A DNA stretch of 43,440 nt from Nemertoderma westbladi (Eukaryota > Xenacoelomorpha > Nemertodermatida > Nemertodermatidae): assembly GCA_032718475.1 (NCBI GenBank), contig JAUCBJ010001320.1, forward strand, positions 1 to 43,440, read 5' to 3'. This document shows positions 31,412-41,210 of this stretch, piece by piece. How positions within the stretch are numbered: position 1 is the first letter of the stretch; the number at the start of each line of letters is the position of its first letter. Both the position numbers and the translations under genes were made by a program. Below the pieces are notes generated by a model that saw only the letters and a program-made list of their open reading frames with translations, did no database searches and had not been told where the DNA came from.

Positions 31412-32647
31412 TTGAACGACGTCGGGATTCTGGAGATGAATTCCAGAGTGGTGAACAACAACAGTCTAGTTATCCCACAGAAACCCATAATAATCCCCAA
31501 TAAATCACCAATAGTCCACCAGATCATATGGGAATCCCATAAATCGATACTACATGGAGGCACAAATCAGACCCTCACGGAGATACGAAGAATGTTTTGG
31601 ATTACCCAACTAAGGAAGATAGTGAAGGCGGTAGTGGGACAGTGCCAGACCTGCCGACGTACGAGAAAGGAGAGGGCCATACAGGAGATGGTGCCAATAC
31701 CGGCCAACAGAGTGAGGCATCACGACCCGCCATTTACGCACTGCGGCGTGGACATGTTCGGGCTGATTAAAGTAAAGGTGATGCGACACATGGAGAAACT
31801 CTATGGCATTATCTTTGTCTGCAACAACACAAGAGTGGTGGGAATAGAACTTGCGCAGGACGCTATGGCGTCGGCATTTATTTCTGCCTTGGAGAGGTTT
31901 GTAACCCGCAGAGGGGGGACGGTGAAGGTGTTATATTCGAATAATGGGACCAACTTCGTGGGAGCAGAAAACGAGTTGGCCGAGGCCTTCGACATCCTAG
32001 AGGGAGATGATGTCAGGGCGGCTATGAGAAGATGTCTCATAAAGTGGGAAAGGAGAATGCCATACGCGCCACATACATTAGGGTGTATGGAGAGGCTTGT
32101 GGGAATCTCGAAACGCTTGATGACCAAACTAATGAACAACCACATGGTCACCGAAGACATATTAAGAATGGTGTTAGCCAAGTGCGAGGGAATCATCAAT
32201 AGCAGACCGCTATACCCCGAGAATGATGACCCGGAATCAATAGATGTCCTAACACCAAGTCATTTACTAATGGAGAGGCTGGCGACGATTGTCATGCAGG
32301 TTGTAGATCCAGACGACATACATTCCCGTCAAAGCTGGAAAGTCGCCAAGGCAATAAGTGTGGAGTATTGGAGGAGATGGGTAGAAGAGTATCTTCCGAT
32401 ACTGCATAAGAGGAGTAAGTGGAGGAATACCAATAGAGAGTTAAAGAAGGGTGACTTTGTAATCGTCACTGACGACACAATTATCAATAACCAATGGAGA
32501 CTAGCGAGAGTGGTGGATACTTACCCCGACGAGGACGGAAGAGTCAGGTTGGTGGAAGTGAGGATAGGAGGGAAGATAGGGGCCAAAGATAGGAAGACCT
32601 ACAGGTGGGCTGTAGGAAAGTGTTGCCTATTGGAAGGGTCACCTTAG
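31412..32647 (+). CDS. BEL integrase of the outer element, uninterrupted but second Asp is Asn
   Basis: 411 open codons. HHCC zinc domain (HQIIWESHKSILHGG ... CQTC); CGVDMFG carries the first catalytic Asp. The second motif reads LYSNNGTNFVGA, with Asn where the inner element has Asp. GCMERL carries the Glu at the same 49-residue distance. The C-terminus has YWRRWVEEYLP and LKKGDFVIV as in DUF5641. The frame is open upstream to about 31345, so the nominal start is arbitrary. The Asp-to-Asn change should abolish strand transfer. An intact frame next to a dead active site is odd in a relic. It may be chance or retention for DNA binding. Confidence 0.85.
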   Translation: MNDVGILEMNSRVVNNNSLVIPQKPIIIPNKSPIVHQIIWESHKSILHGGTNQTLTEIRRMFWITQLRKIVKAVVGQCQTCRRTRKERAIQEMVPIPANRVRHHDPPFTHCGVDMFGLIKVKVMRHMEKLYGIIFVCNNTRVVGIELAQDAMASAFISALERFVTRRGGTVKVLYSNNGTNFVGAENELAEAFDILEGDDVRAAMRRCLIKWERRMPYAPHTLGCMERLVGISKRLMTKLMNNHMVTEDILRMVLAKCEGIINSRPLYPENDDPESIDVLTPSHLLMERLATIVMQVVDPDDIHSRQSWKVAKAISVEYWRRWVEEYLPILHKRSKWRNTNRELKKGDFVIVTDDTIINNQWRLARVVDTYPDEDGRVRLVEVRIGGKIGAKDRKTYRWAVGKCCLLEGSP

Positions 32648-32673
32648 AGTTTAGTCGTCCAATATGTTGGACT

Positions 32674-32681
32674 GAGGGGGG
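32674..32681 (+). promoter_or_regulatory. Putative polypurine tract of the outer element
   Basis: A purine-rich run beginning GAGGGGGG, 27 bases after the integrase stop and followed by TGGGAATGAGG. TG at 32682 would be the usual LTR start. The matching LTR upstream was not found. Confidence 0.45.
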
Positions 32682-32810
32682 TGGGAATGAGGGCGAGACG
32701 CCCTTCACACACATAAAAACATAAAAAAAATAAATAATAAGCAAATAATAAAATAAGAAGTAAGATAGCAGAAAGTAATAGTATTAGATAGTACGTAGCA
32801 CTAAGTAGTA

Positions 32811-33197
32811 TAGAGTATGGTATATAGGCATACCATAGAAGTAGTACTAGAGAGAGTATGGTATATAGACATACCATAGAAGTAGTAGTGGAGAGAGTAT
32901 GGTATATAGGCATACCATAGAAGTAGTAGTAGGGTACATAGTACCGTTAGAGTTAGAAGTTGTGGGCACCGAGGGTGCCACGTAGTAAGAGAGTAGAGAG
33001 TATGGTATATAGGCATACCATGGAAGTAGTAGTAGAGAGAGTATGGTATATAGGGATACCATAGAAGTAGTAGTAGGGTACATAGTACCGTGAGAGTTAG
33101 AAGTTGTGGGCACCGAGGGCGCCATATAGTAAGAGAGTATAGAGTATGGTATATAGCCATACCATGGAAGTAGTAGTAGAAAGAGTGTGGTATATAC
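32811..33197. repeat. 144-bp hairpin minisatellite, left block
   Basis: The landmark TGTGGGCACC recurs at 32961 and 33105 (144 bp). Each unit contains several dyads: TATGGTAT-N6-ATACCATA twice, GGTAC-ATA-GTACC and GGCACC-GAG-GGTGCC, plus GTAGTAGTAG runs. The block is interrupted at 33197 by LINE copy C and resumes at 36930. It may belong to the outer element's LTR. Confidence 0.85.
33189..33197. repeat. LINE copy C target-site duplication, left
   Basis: TGGTATATA, repeated at 36930-36938. The array sequence (GG then ATACCAT) resumes directly after the right copy, as expected for an insertion within the repeat unit. Because the array itself is repetitive, the exact length is uncertain. Confidence 0.65.
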
Positions 33198-36100
33198 TAC
33201 TACTACTAGGATCGGCATGCTGCATTGCAGCTGCATTTTTAAGAATGCTGTGCCGGCTTGTCAACAAAATTGCACTGCCACAACTCCCTATCACCCATGA
33301 CATTTGCTAGATCATCCGCATCTTTAAGGCCAGTGTCCTTTAGATGAGTCTCAAGAAAGTCATGGGCTGTCCACCATGCTTATTCACTCCATGAGGCCGC
33401 CAAAGTACAAGATTATGCACTGGCTGGTCCTCACAGCGAAAGCAATGTCCTGCAAAGCGGAGGCGATTTTGTTCTAGTGTCAAGCTTGGGGGAACCAATG
33501 AGACACCTCCAATGTTATATAGTGTCTGGTTGGAGATGTGTGCATTGTACTTGACACAATGAACCCGGCGTAGCATTCTTGTGAATGTGCCATCCAGAGA
33601 TTTGGTGTCCTCAGCAGTTAGAGCCCAGCATGGACTCCCGTAGAGGAGTACTGGAACTACTGCTGCTCTAAATAATCGGACCTTAAGTTTCCGATTAATT
33701 CTCGGTGACTTCCAAATCCTGGAAAGCCTATTCAAGGCTGCCCATGCCTTTCCCTTACGTATTCGAAGGTCCTCACCTGACTTCCAGATCCATGATCCCA
33801 GGTAACAGAAGTCGTCCACATGCTCAAGCATACCATCCTTTGAACTTATGCTCATCCGATCAGAGACTTGCTGAAGACTTTCAAATTTAACTGTCAGAAT
33901 TTTGGTCTTTCTGGAGTTAATAAAAAGACCAACACTAGAAGCAGCATGTTCTAATGAGCTGAGGAGCCATTGGGCTCCCTCTAATGATTCTGAGAGTACT
34001 CCTAAGTCATCAGCAAAATCTAGATCAGTTAGGTACTTGGCAGGATTTCCTCCTGGCAGGAGTTATCATCACCCCATCATCATTATAATGATCTAAGGAC
34101 ATGCGTAGAACATAGTCAACCACAATAATGAACAAGAATGGTGCAAGTGTGTCTCCTTGGAGGACGCCCCATAACACTTCAAATGTTTCTGTGTCACCAT
34201 CAACAGTAGACACAAATGTTGTCGAACCATCGTATACTGATCTGATTTCTGCAATAATTTCATCAGGAATCCCATATAATGAAAGTATGCTGAACATATG
34301 TGAGCGAGAGACTGAATCAAAGGCCTTGAAGAATTCAATAAAGATAACAGCCTGTCTTTCTTTTTTGATAACTCTTCAATTATCCTTCTAAGTGCCAAAA
34401 TGGGCTCCATGGTCCCACGACCTTTATGGAACGCATTCTGATTTCCACGGAGCAGTCTCTCAATGGGATCCCTGATGCGATTTAATAGAATCCTATTGTA
34501 AAGCTTTGCAGCAATCGAGATCAATGAGATTCCCCGAAAAGAACCATAGAGTGTTAGGTTGCCCTTCTTGGGAACTGGCACCAACTTATTTGTTTTCATT
34601 TCTTGTGGGACTCTTGTTGTTCGGTACATGTCTACTATGATGGGATAGATGAGCTTTAAACACTCAGGTATTTTAAAGACCTCTGGGGGAACACCATCTA
34701 CTCCACTGGCACGATTGGTCTTAATGCTCTTTGCAGCAGCCTTCACTTCTGCAAAGGAGATATCGCCAATGGGAATATCTGGGAGTACAGACTCAGACAC
34801 TTTTACTTCTATAAAGTTATCAGGCAATACCCTGTCATTATTGAGGAGCTTTTCAAAGTGGGCTTTCCAACCATTGAGGCGATCGGTTGGTGATTCAGCC
34901 TTAACCTTGGTGGTTGGTTGGCTTTTCCGCCCAGTAAGCAGATTGATCGATTTCCATGCCTGGGATGATTGCCTGCTGTCGTCAGCATCATTGATGGCAT
35001 CAACCTGTTGGTTTATTAGCTCCTGTAGATTAGCAGAGTACTGCCTGTTCAGGGACCTAGATGCAGCCTTAACTGCATTCTTGGCCGCTGTAGTCTGTTT
35101 GAGTCGGGACTCTTTCTGCGCCTTATGAAGGTCATTTCGGCACTTCTGAATTTTGTTGTCAGTCCAGGGGGCCCTTTTCCTGTTTCGAGGGTATACAGGA
35201 ACTGTTTCTGCAGCTGCTAACTTAACTGCTTCTGTAAAGGCAGTATAGCCGTCACAGTGATCTGCCGCCTCAGAGGCAAGAGCCTCATACCTGTTGCTCA
35301 GCTGTAGTGTGAAGCTGGATCTCACACTTGGCTGTTGCAACAGAGAGGACCAGTCATGCCGCGGCAAGGCAGATTTCGTTGTTCTGCTAGCACGCAGACT
35401 AAGTCTTACCTTGGCCACAATAAGGCGGTGATCACTGGAGAAGGGTCGAAGTGTAAATGCATTACAGTCTTGTATAGAGCTCCTGTATTTCCTACGAAAC
35501 AGAATATGGTCTATCTGGGACTTGTGACCACTGGGTCCACTATGAGTCCATAGCTTTCCAGTTCGCTTCTTGAACTGGGTTCCAGCCGAAAACAATCCAT
35601 TTCCAGAGATAAAATCCTGAAGATGGACAGAATTTCGGTTAACACTATTGCTAAGACCCAGGGCGATGTAGGTGATTGATGCAGACTTGCATTAAAGTCT
35701 CCCAGGAATGTTAAGAATGCATGCTGATCCACTCCATCAGTAGCTGCTTGTAGATTGTGGTAGAAATTTTCCACCTCCTCTACAGGGGCAACACTAGTTG
35801 GAGAGTAGCACACAATGAGATCCACCTTAGGAAACTTCTTAGCCAGTCTTCCAGAACATGAGAAGTGGCAACGGATGATGCGGTTAGAGATTTGGTCTAT
35901 TTTGTCCAATGCTGCATGTGCAGTTGGATTCATCAATAGACCAATTCCACCATTGCCACTATCATCTGCAGACGCGAGGGCGAGTCGCCAACCGCCCCCA
36001 TGTCCTTAATCAGAACCTCATCAGTCTGTCCAGTCTGCATTCGGTGCTCTTGAACACCCACTGCGCTAAGAGAAAGCTTATCTGCCAAGGCAGTCAGCTC

Positions 36101-36929
36101 ACCTTGTCGCATTGGGGACCCGAGTGTTAGGGTGTTTACTAAGGCTAGTCTAGTGACTTGCCTCAGATTCACCAATGGCTTTGTTGGTCGGGGTGGAACA
36201 TGAGAGTAGCCTCCAACTCCAGAATCCCTCTCCCCATCACAATCGGGCCTTCCTGGTGACCCAGGGTTTGGGCCAGAAAGGTCATCAGGAAAGGGACTCA
36301 AAGAATTGTTGGCTGCTCTCTCTCCAGTAGGGGGTGAGACAGGCAGCCGGTCAGGAGTTAACTGACGCCTGTGAGGCCTATTGTGTCCGGTAATTCCACT
36401 GGCCTCTAGTGGCCAGACCTCCGCATTGCTAATGTAATCCATAGTGGGGGTTGGGGGGTGCTTTTTTGCCGAGTCAGCTCTCGGGGCAAATACCACACCC
36501 TGGTTTGCCATTCCACAGGGTGGGTGTCGCAATGGAGTCAGATTTGAGGCCCATCACCCATATCTACTCTGGCGCACATGACCCACCATTGGCTGTTGCA
36601 GCTCATCTGCTGGGTCATGCCCTGTACCCTTGCTGCCAGGTGCAGGTCGCAGTGAAGTGCTCTCAGAGTGGACATGAGAACACTCTACTCCTGACCAGCC
36701 ATTGGTAGATCACCATATGCCTGGTCAGGCCATATACCCCTGCAGCCAAGTATATGGGTCCTTAATCCAGGACCAAGGGCGTCCTTATCCCAGATCGAAG
36801 AGGGTCCTAGTTACAGGACCAGATTTGCCCTAGTAAGAGGGTCTATGCAGCTACAGGTGGCACCTCCTTTATGCTGACCTGTACCTAAATACCTGACCTG
36901 ACCTGATGGTCAGGTCAGTCTGACCTATA
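33198..36929 (-). mobile_element. Non-LTR retrotransposon copy C, near full length
   Basis: 3.73 kb on the - strand, from the TAG tail (33198-33211) to a 5' UTR of about 400 bp (36533-36929) rich in short repeats such as GGTCAG and CCTGACC. It is the longest family member here and includes the endonuclease N-terminus missing from copy A. The 5' end carries CCTGACCTGACC and GGTCAGGTCAG, which can pair. It is flanked by the TGGTATATA duplication and lies inside the hairpin minisatellite. Confidence 0.88.
33280..36532 (-). pseudogene. Broken endonuclease/reverse transcriptase of LINE copy C
   Basis: Reading from 36532 downward: a Pro-rich N-terminus, the APE endonuclease with VGVQEHR (about 36070), VCYSPTSVAP and FLGDFNA (about 35700), then SDHRLIV (about 35420). 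The linker and RT follow with GVDGVPPEVFK and VPVPKKGNLTLYGSF, LQGDTLAPFLF (about 34160), FADD and the YGSPCWAL and RLRFAGHCF blocks. Frameshifts fall near 35935, between the two endonuclease pieces, at the motif A region (about 34350) and at about 34045. Segments 34093-35595 (500 codons) and 33340-33855 are the longest open pieces. It is therefore inactive, but most domains are readable. Confidence 0.88.
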
Positions 36930-37400
36930 TGGTATATAGGGATACCATAGAAGTAGTAGTAGGGTACATAGTACCGTGAAAGTTAGAAGTTGTGGGCACT
37001 GAGGGTGCCACGTAGTAAGAGAGTAGAGAGTATGGTATATAGGCATACCATGGAAGTAGTAGTAGAGAGAGTATGGTATATAGGGATACCATAGAAGTAG
37101 TAATAGGGTACATAGTACAGTGAGAGTTAGAAGTTGTGGGCACCGAGGGCGCCATGTAGTAAGAGAGTATAGAGTATGGTATTTAGGCATACCATGGAAG
37201 TAGTAGTATAGGGAGTATGGTATATAGGGATACCATATAAGTAGTAGTAGGGTACATAGTACCGTGAGAGTTAGAAGTTGTGGGCACCGAGGGCGCCATA
37301 TAGTAAGAGAGTATAGAGTATGATATATAGGCATACCATGGAAGTAGTAGTAGGGTACATAGTACCATAGAGGTTGTGGGCATTGAGAGCGCCACGAAAG
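36930..37400. repeat. 144-bp hairpin minisatellite, right block
   Basis: TGTGGG landmarks at 36991, 37135 and 37279 (144-bp steps), then 37375 after a shortened 96-bp unit. Variation between units often keeps pairing (GGTGCC to GGCGCC opposite GGCACC gives a G-T pair). Translating either strand yields repetitive Tyr/Leu-rich ORFs that are not genes. Confidence 0.85.
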
Positions 37401-37862
37401 GGAGAGGCGGGCACGTGGGTGCAGCAGGATAGACCGTGTAGGCTGCATTAGACAGACTACTGTACTGCACAGCCCATAGTGTAAGCTTAGGACGTTTGTT
37501 ACAGGGCCAGGAAGTTGCCTGGTACGAAGCTAGCACAGTAAAATATAGCTAGTCTTCCCTGTATACAAACTAGAGGGGTTATCTAAGTTAAATAACCCGC
37601 TGACAATTGATAATAGCACATCGGGAGAGAATAAATAATATTAGGGTCAAAATTTAACAAAATTATAGCAACTGTAGATATTATATATTTAAATATATTT
37701 ATTATATATAATATACGTATATTTAAAAATATACGACAAAATTAAGACTTTAGGAGGTAGGCCATTACTGAACGAAACACAGACCATCTTGTTAAACAGC
37801 ACTCATCTAATTAAGCCTTTGTAAGGCACCACCAACACGGTGAGTGCGCGGGAAAGTTCGTA
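37401..37862. other. Unrecognised region, partly very AT-rich
   Basis: No gene is seen. 37670-37740 is nearly pure AT with short palindromes. If the array belongs to an LTR, the LTR end should lie here, but I could not locate it. Confidence 0.5.
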
Positions 37863-38375
37863 ATGGCGGAGAGGCTAGTGAAGAAGAGAAAGACGGATAG
37901 GACTGGAGAGGAGATACTAGTGGACTTCACGCAGAGGCATCCGGAGGAGAAGACAAGGGGATACTACAAACCATTACCGAAGGGTCACAAAGCGCGAGAG
38001 CTGCAGGACCACTTTAGGGAGATGCACGAGAGAAGACTGGTCGGGACCTACGGGATGCCGTCGTTGGACAACGCGATCCTCGAGCATTTTCGCTATGTAG
38101 TGAAGGGAGACGAGGCGAAGTTCGGATACATGGTCCTAGATGACGAAGGGACTGTGGAGGATGACGAGTGTTCGAGAAGAGGGTCAGCGGGATCGGCTAG
38201 AACCATACTACTGCATTTGGCCACGCCAAACGGAGACATCTTTCTATTCGATCTGGGGACCTACGGGAAGAAGAGCGGGCCGAAGTTGAACCGGTTGCCA
38301 AGGGCGGTGCTATTAATTTATACACATTTGTCAGGTCTTCGCGAAGCACAAGGCTCAGTTATGAGATATAAATAA
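37863..38375 (+). CDS. Hypothetical 170-codon ORF
   Basis: ATG at 37863 with G at -3 and +4. The N-terminus is highly basic (MAERLVKKRKTDRTGEE). A mixed charged region follows (HFRYVVKGDEAKFGYMVLDDEG), then an acidic patch and TILLHLATPNGDIFLFDLGTYGKKSG. GC content and codon use are unlike the AT-rich flanks. From about 38305 composition drops to AT-rich and the last ~25 codons look like run-on, so the ORF is probably 3'-truncated. I recognise no domain. Position and charge would fit the 5' gag start of another LTR element, which is conjecture. Confidence 0.4.
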   Translation: MAERLVKKRKTDRTGEEILVDFTQRHPEEKTRGYYKPLPKGHKARELQDHFREMHERRLVGTYGMPSLDNAILEHFRYVVKGDEAKFGYMVLDDEGTVEDDECSRRGSAGSARTILLHLATPNGDIFLFDLGTYGKKSGPKLNRLPRAVLLIYTHLSGLREAQGSVMRYK

Positions 38376-38643
38376 AAATTCCATTCTATCACAAAATCGG
38401 TATCTAAGAAATTTAACCAAACCGCCAAAAAATCAAACGTTATGTTATGTAATGAAACACCTTTCATGCAAGTATTAAATATTTGCAGACAAAAATTCAT
38501 TCGGGAACTGCAAAAATTATGAGAAAAAAACAAAGTGGAACGTTACTGACGAAGTGGTTGGTAAACTATCAGATATTGCTGAGAGTTGAGGTCAATATCC
38601 TCAACAAGGGTAACCACTTATATGAAATTCAACCCAGAACTGA
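38376..38643. other. AT-rich spacer
   Basis: No gene recognised. The right end abuts the CTA-repeat tail of LINE copy D. Confidence 0.5.
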
Positions 38644-39086
38644 CTACTACTACTACTAGGATCGGCATGCTGCATTGCAGCTGAATTTTTAAGAATGCTG
38701 TGCCAGCTTGTCGACAAAATTGCGCCGTCACAACCCCCTATCACCCATGACATTTGCTAGATCATCCGCATCTTCAAGGCCAGTGTCCTTTAAGATGCGT
38801 ATCAAGAAAGTCATGGGCTGTCCACCATGCTTATTCACTCCATGAGGCTGCCAAAGCACAAGATTATGCACTGGCTGGTCCTCATGGCGAAAGCAATGTT
38901 CTGCAAAGCAGAGGTGACTTTGTTCTAGTGTCAAGCTTGGGGGAACAAATGAGACACCTCCAATGTTATATAGTGTCTGGTTGATGTGTGTTGTGGAGAT
39001 GTGGAAACATGTGGAGATGTGTGCATTGTACTTGACACAATAAACCCGGCATAGCATTCTTGTGAATATGCCATCCAAAGATTTGG
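38644..39086 (-). mobile_element. LINE copy D, 3'-end fragment
   Basis: A - strand 3' end with five CTA units and the conserved 3' UTR, followed by about 330 bp of the RT C-terminus (RLRFAGHCF-like block). A ~20-bp duplication near 38985-39010 (TGTGGAGATGTG) interrupts it. Upstream homology ends at GATTTGG (39086), where Penelope-like sequence begins. Confidence 0.85.
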
Positions 39087-39910
39087 ATTTGGTGTGAACG
39101 GGTTTAAACTTTGTATGATCCTTCAAAATCTCATTCATTTTGGTAATGAAGTCGGTTCTATCTACAATTAGTACAGCATTTCCTTTATCAGGATTTACGA
39201 TAATAATATCTCAATTCTTATGGAGTAATTTCAAAGACTTGAGTTGTTCTTTTGTGAGAAATCTGTTGATTGCCGGCTGAGTGTAGCCATTGGCGCCAGT
39301 GTAGGCGTCATCTTTCACCTTCAAGGAGAAGTGATCAGAATCTAGTTTTTTTTGTTCATCCTTTACATCCCGGTAAATAATTTCAAATGAAGCCAGGTAG
39401 GCTTCATTGTCAATCTTATCGGGTGGGATCGAGAATTTTAATCCTTTCAACAGAGCAGACCTTTCGATGTTAGAAAGGTCATATGAAGACAGGTTCTGGA
39501 TTATCTTGTTTACATCCAAGGATGGTGGAAGTTGAGATCGGCAAAGATGGACAAGTTTATGTCGCTTTGCCCATTTCGTGTTCACTGATGTTAGGCTTTT
39601 ATTGGTTACGGTATTAAAGTTATGGATGTCGAGTGCGTTGTAATTTTAGTCAAGTGCACAGTTCGCTCAAAGAAGCTGCCGATGTATCGATATGAGATCG
39701 CGTTCCTTACTCTTTACTTCAGATAAAAAGAAGCTCTTCTGCAAGCGTCGGTATTCTTCCGAGTTCCGCAAACGAGTCGAAACAGTTTTCGAATTAAGAA
39801 ACTTTGGGATCACGTTATGTTTCTGACAGTTCTTCAAGAAATCATGATCCCGTGCTAGTTTTTGCTGTTTTATAGATAGTCTTTCTAATCTACGAAAATT
39901 TCATTTTTCT
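39087..39910 (-). pseudogene. Penelope-like element fragment (RT N-terminal region)
   Basis: On the - strand, a basic helical N-terminus is followed by LSSYDLSNIERSALLKGLKFSIPP, typical of the region before the RT of Penelope-like elements. Then, after TGA 39210-39212, comes NPDKGNAVLIVDRTDFITKM, the DKGNA motif that begins the RT. The RT core and GIY-YIG endonuclease are absent: the fragment stops after about 20 further residues at the LINE junction. A further stop lies upstream of 39585. Confidence 0.7.
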
Positions 39911-41210
39911 TGATAATGGTTTATGTTATAACCAAAACGTCGCGAATATATTAAAGATGAAATTAAAATTCGCCATACACTTATTGTTATTTATTAATTG
40001 AGGGAAAGGAACAAGTTACAGTAGAAGGTTATTCTAACCAACACAATAAACGAGAGTCATGAACTCAGGTCACATTTTCATATTTGCTGTTGTCGGCTGT
40101 CGGATGTCAGTGTAGCATTTACACCCCTGAATAACGATTCCAGGACATACATGGTGTAGTACTGTGATAGAGTGAAATATTATTAGTAAATCTTTAATAT
40201 ACTATAATAACTGATGTAACTGCGATGTAAAATCCGTAGATAATCATGTTATTCCTTCCTAATTTTCATTGTACTGCAGGTATGAAATCCACTGATTAAT
40301 GAACCTCAGTGTATGGTATATAATGTATATAAGGGTACAATGGTGCTGTACAAATGGTTGAGTACCAGTTGGTAATGAGTAAACATTATTGTACAAAACT
40401 CTGTGAGGACTTTACTATTGCCAAAAAGATGCAATGTCAGGGTTTGGGCTGGAGCGATTCTATTCCCATTCCTAGGAAATGTTTCTCATTCCACTGACTT
40501 TGAGAAGCATTGTCAAAGTACAAGTTATAATGTTATATTGTAAAACATCTGGGCACGTAAATTGGGAATTTTTATATTATGTTTTATAGTTTGACACAAT
40601 ATGTGTAAAGGTTGTTTTTGGTTGGTTAAATGATGTGTAGGTAGATAAAATGAGAAATGCCAATATATATATGAGTTTAAATTTAAGGAAAATGTTACAA
40701 ATAATGTTAAATAATCTTATCGGAGTTGATTCTTTACTAAACGGTAAATTTGGTAGTCATACCAAATTTGTATGTGTCACATGGCTTTTCCATATCACAC
40801 ACGTTACCGCATTCAAACATAAAAATTTCCCATATACAGTATATACTTATCATATAAGGTAGATGTTATTAACCAAACTTTTATCATTAAACATTGATAA
40901 TCAAAGAGGATCTGAGTTCACCAACCAAATTCGCCGAAAATTAAGCTTAGATCTTAATTAGGTTTTCTAAATTTAAATTTCCTACCAGTCACACACTTTA
41001 CCCGGACTTTGTTCTATTTAATTAAATGCTCGCCACATAAATTCAAATCATTTGTGGCATTAATTTTTTGTATCATATGATACATAATGTCATTCTATCA
41101 ATGTCATTCTACAATATCATTCTTTATCTTTCTATGAGAAAGTAATGGAAGAAAATATAGTCTGCCACTGACTGGAATGTTGAATGTCACATAATTTTTA
41201 CCATGGAATA
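39911..41210. other. AT-rich spacer without recognisable gene
   Basis: Only short chance ORFs are present (the largest, 40650-40862, has no domain). No RNA gene or repeat stands out by eye. Confidence 0.55.

Larger units (their letters stand above)
30735..32681 (+). mobile_element. Outer BEL/Pao relic, 3' half
   Basis: This continues the element interrupted at 13047. It contains a non-descript Arg/Gly-rich stretch (to about 31090), the acidic linker and connection domain, an integrase, and a purine tract (32674-32681). No RT, RNase H or protease is present in either half, so the element lost roughly 2-3 kb of pol before or after the inner insertion, or it is a non-autonomous derivative. Its integrase differs strongly from the inner one, so it is a different BEL family. 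Confidence 0.65.

Noticed and set aside
32811-37400. CRISPR-like regular repeats
   Set aside because: The 144-bp units are contiguous without unique spacers, contain GTAGTAG runs and lie among metazoan retroelements.
36915-37448. Long - strand ORFs rich in Tyr and Leu over the minisatellite
   Set aside because: They are translations of the 144-bp tandem repeat, repeat in all frames and have no domain.
32682-37862. Complete 3' LTR of the outer element
   Set aside because: A purine tract and TG start are suggestive, but no matching LTR lies upstream of the outer gag-like ORF and the right end cannot be placed.
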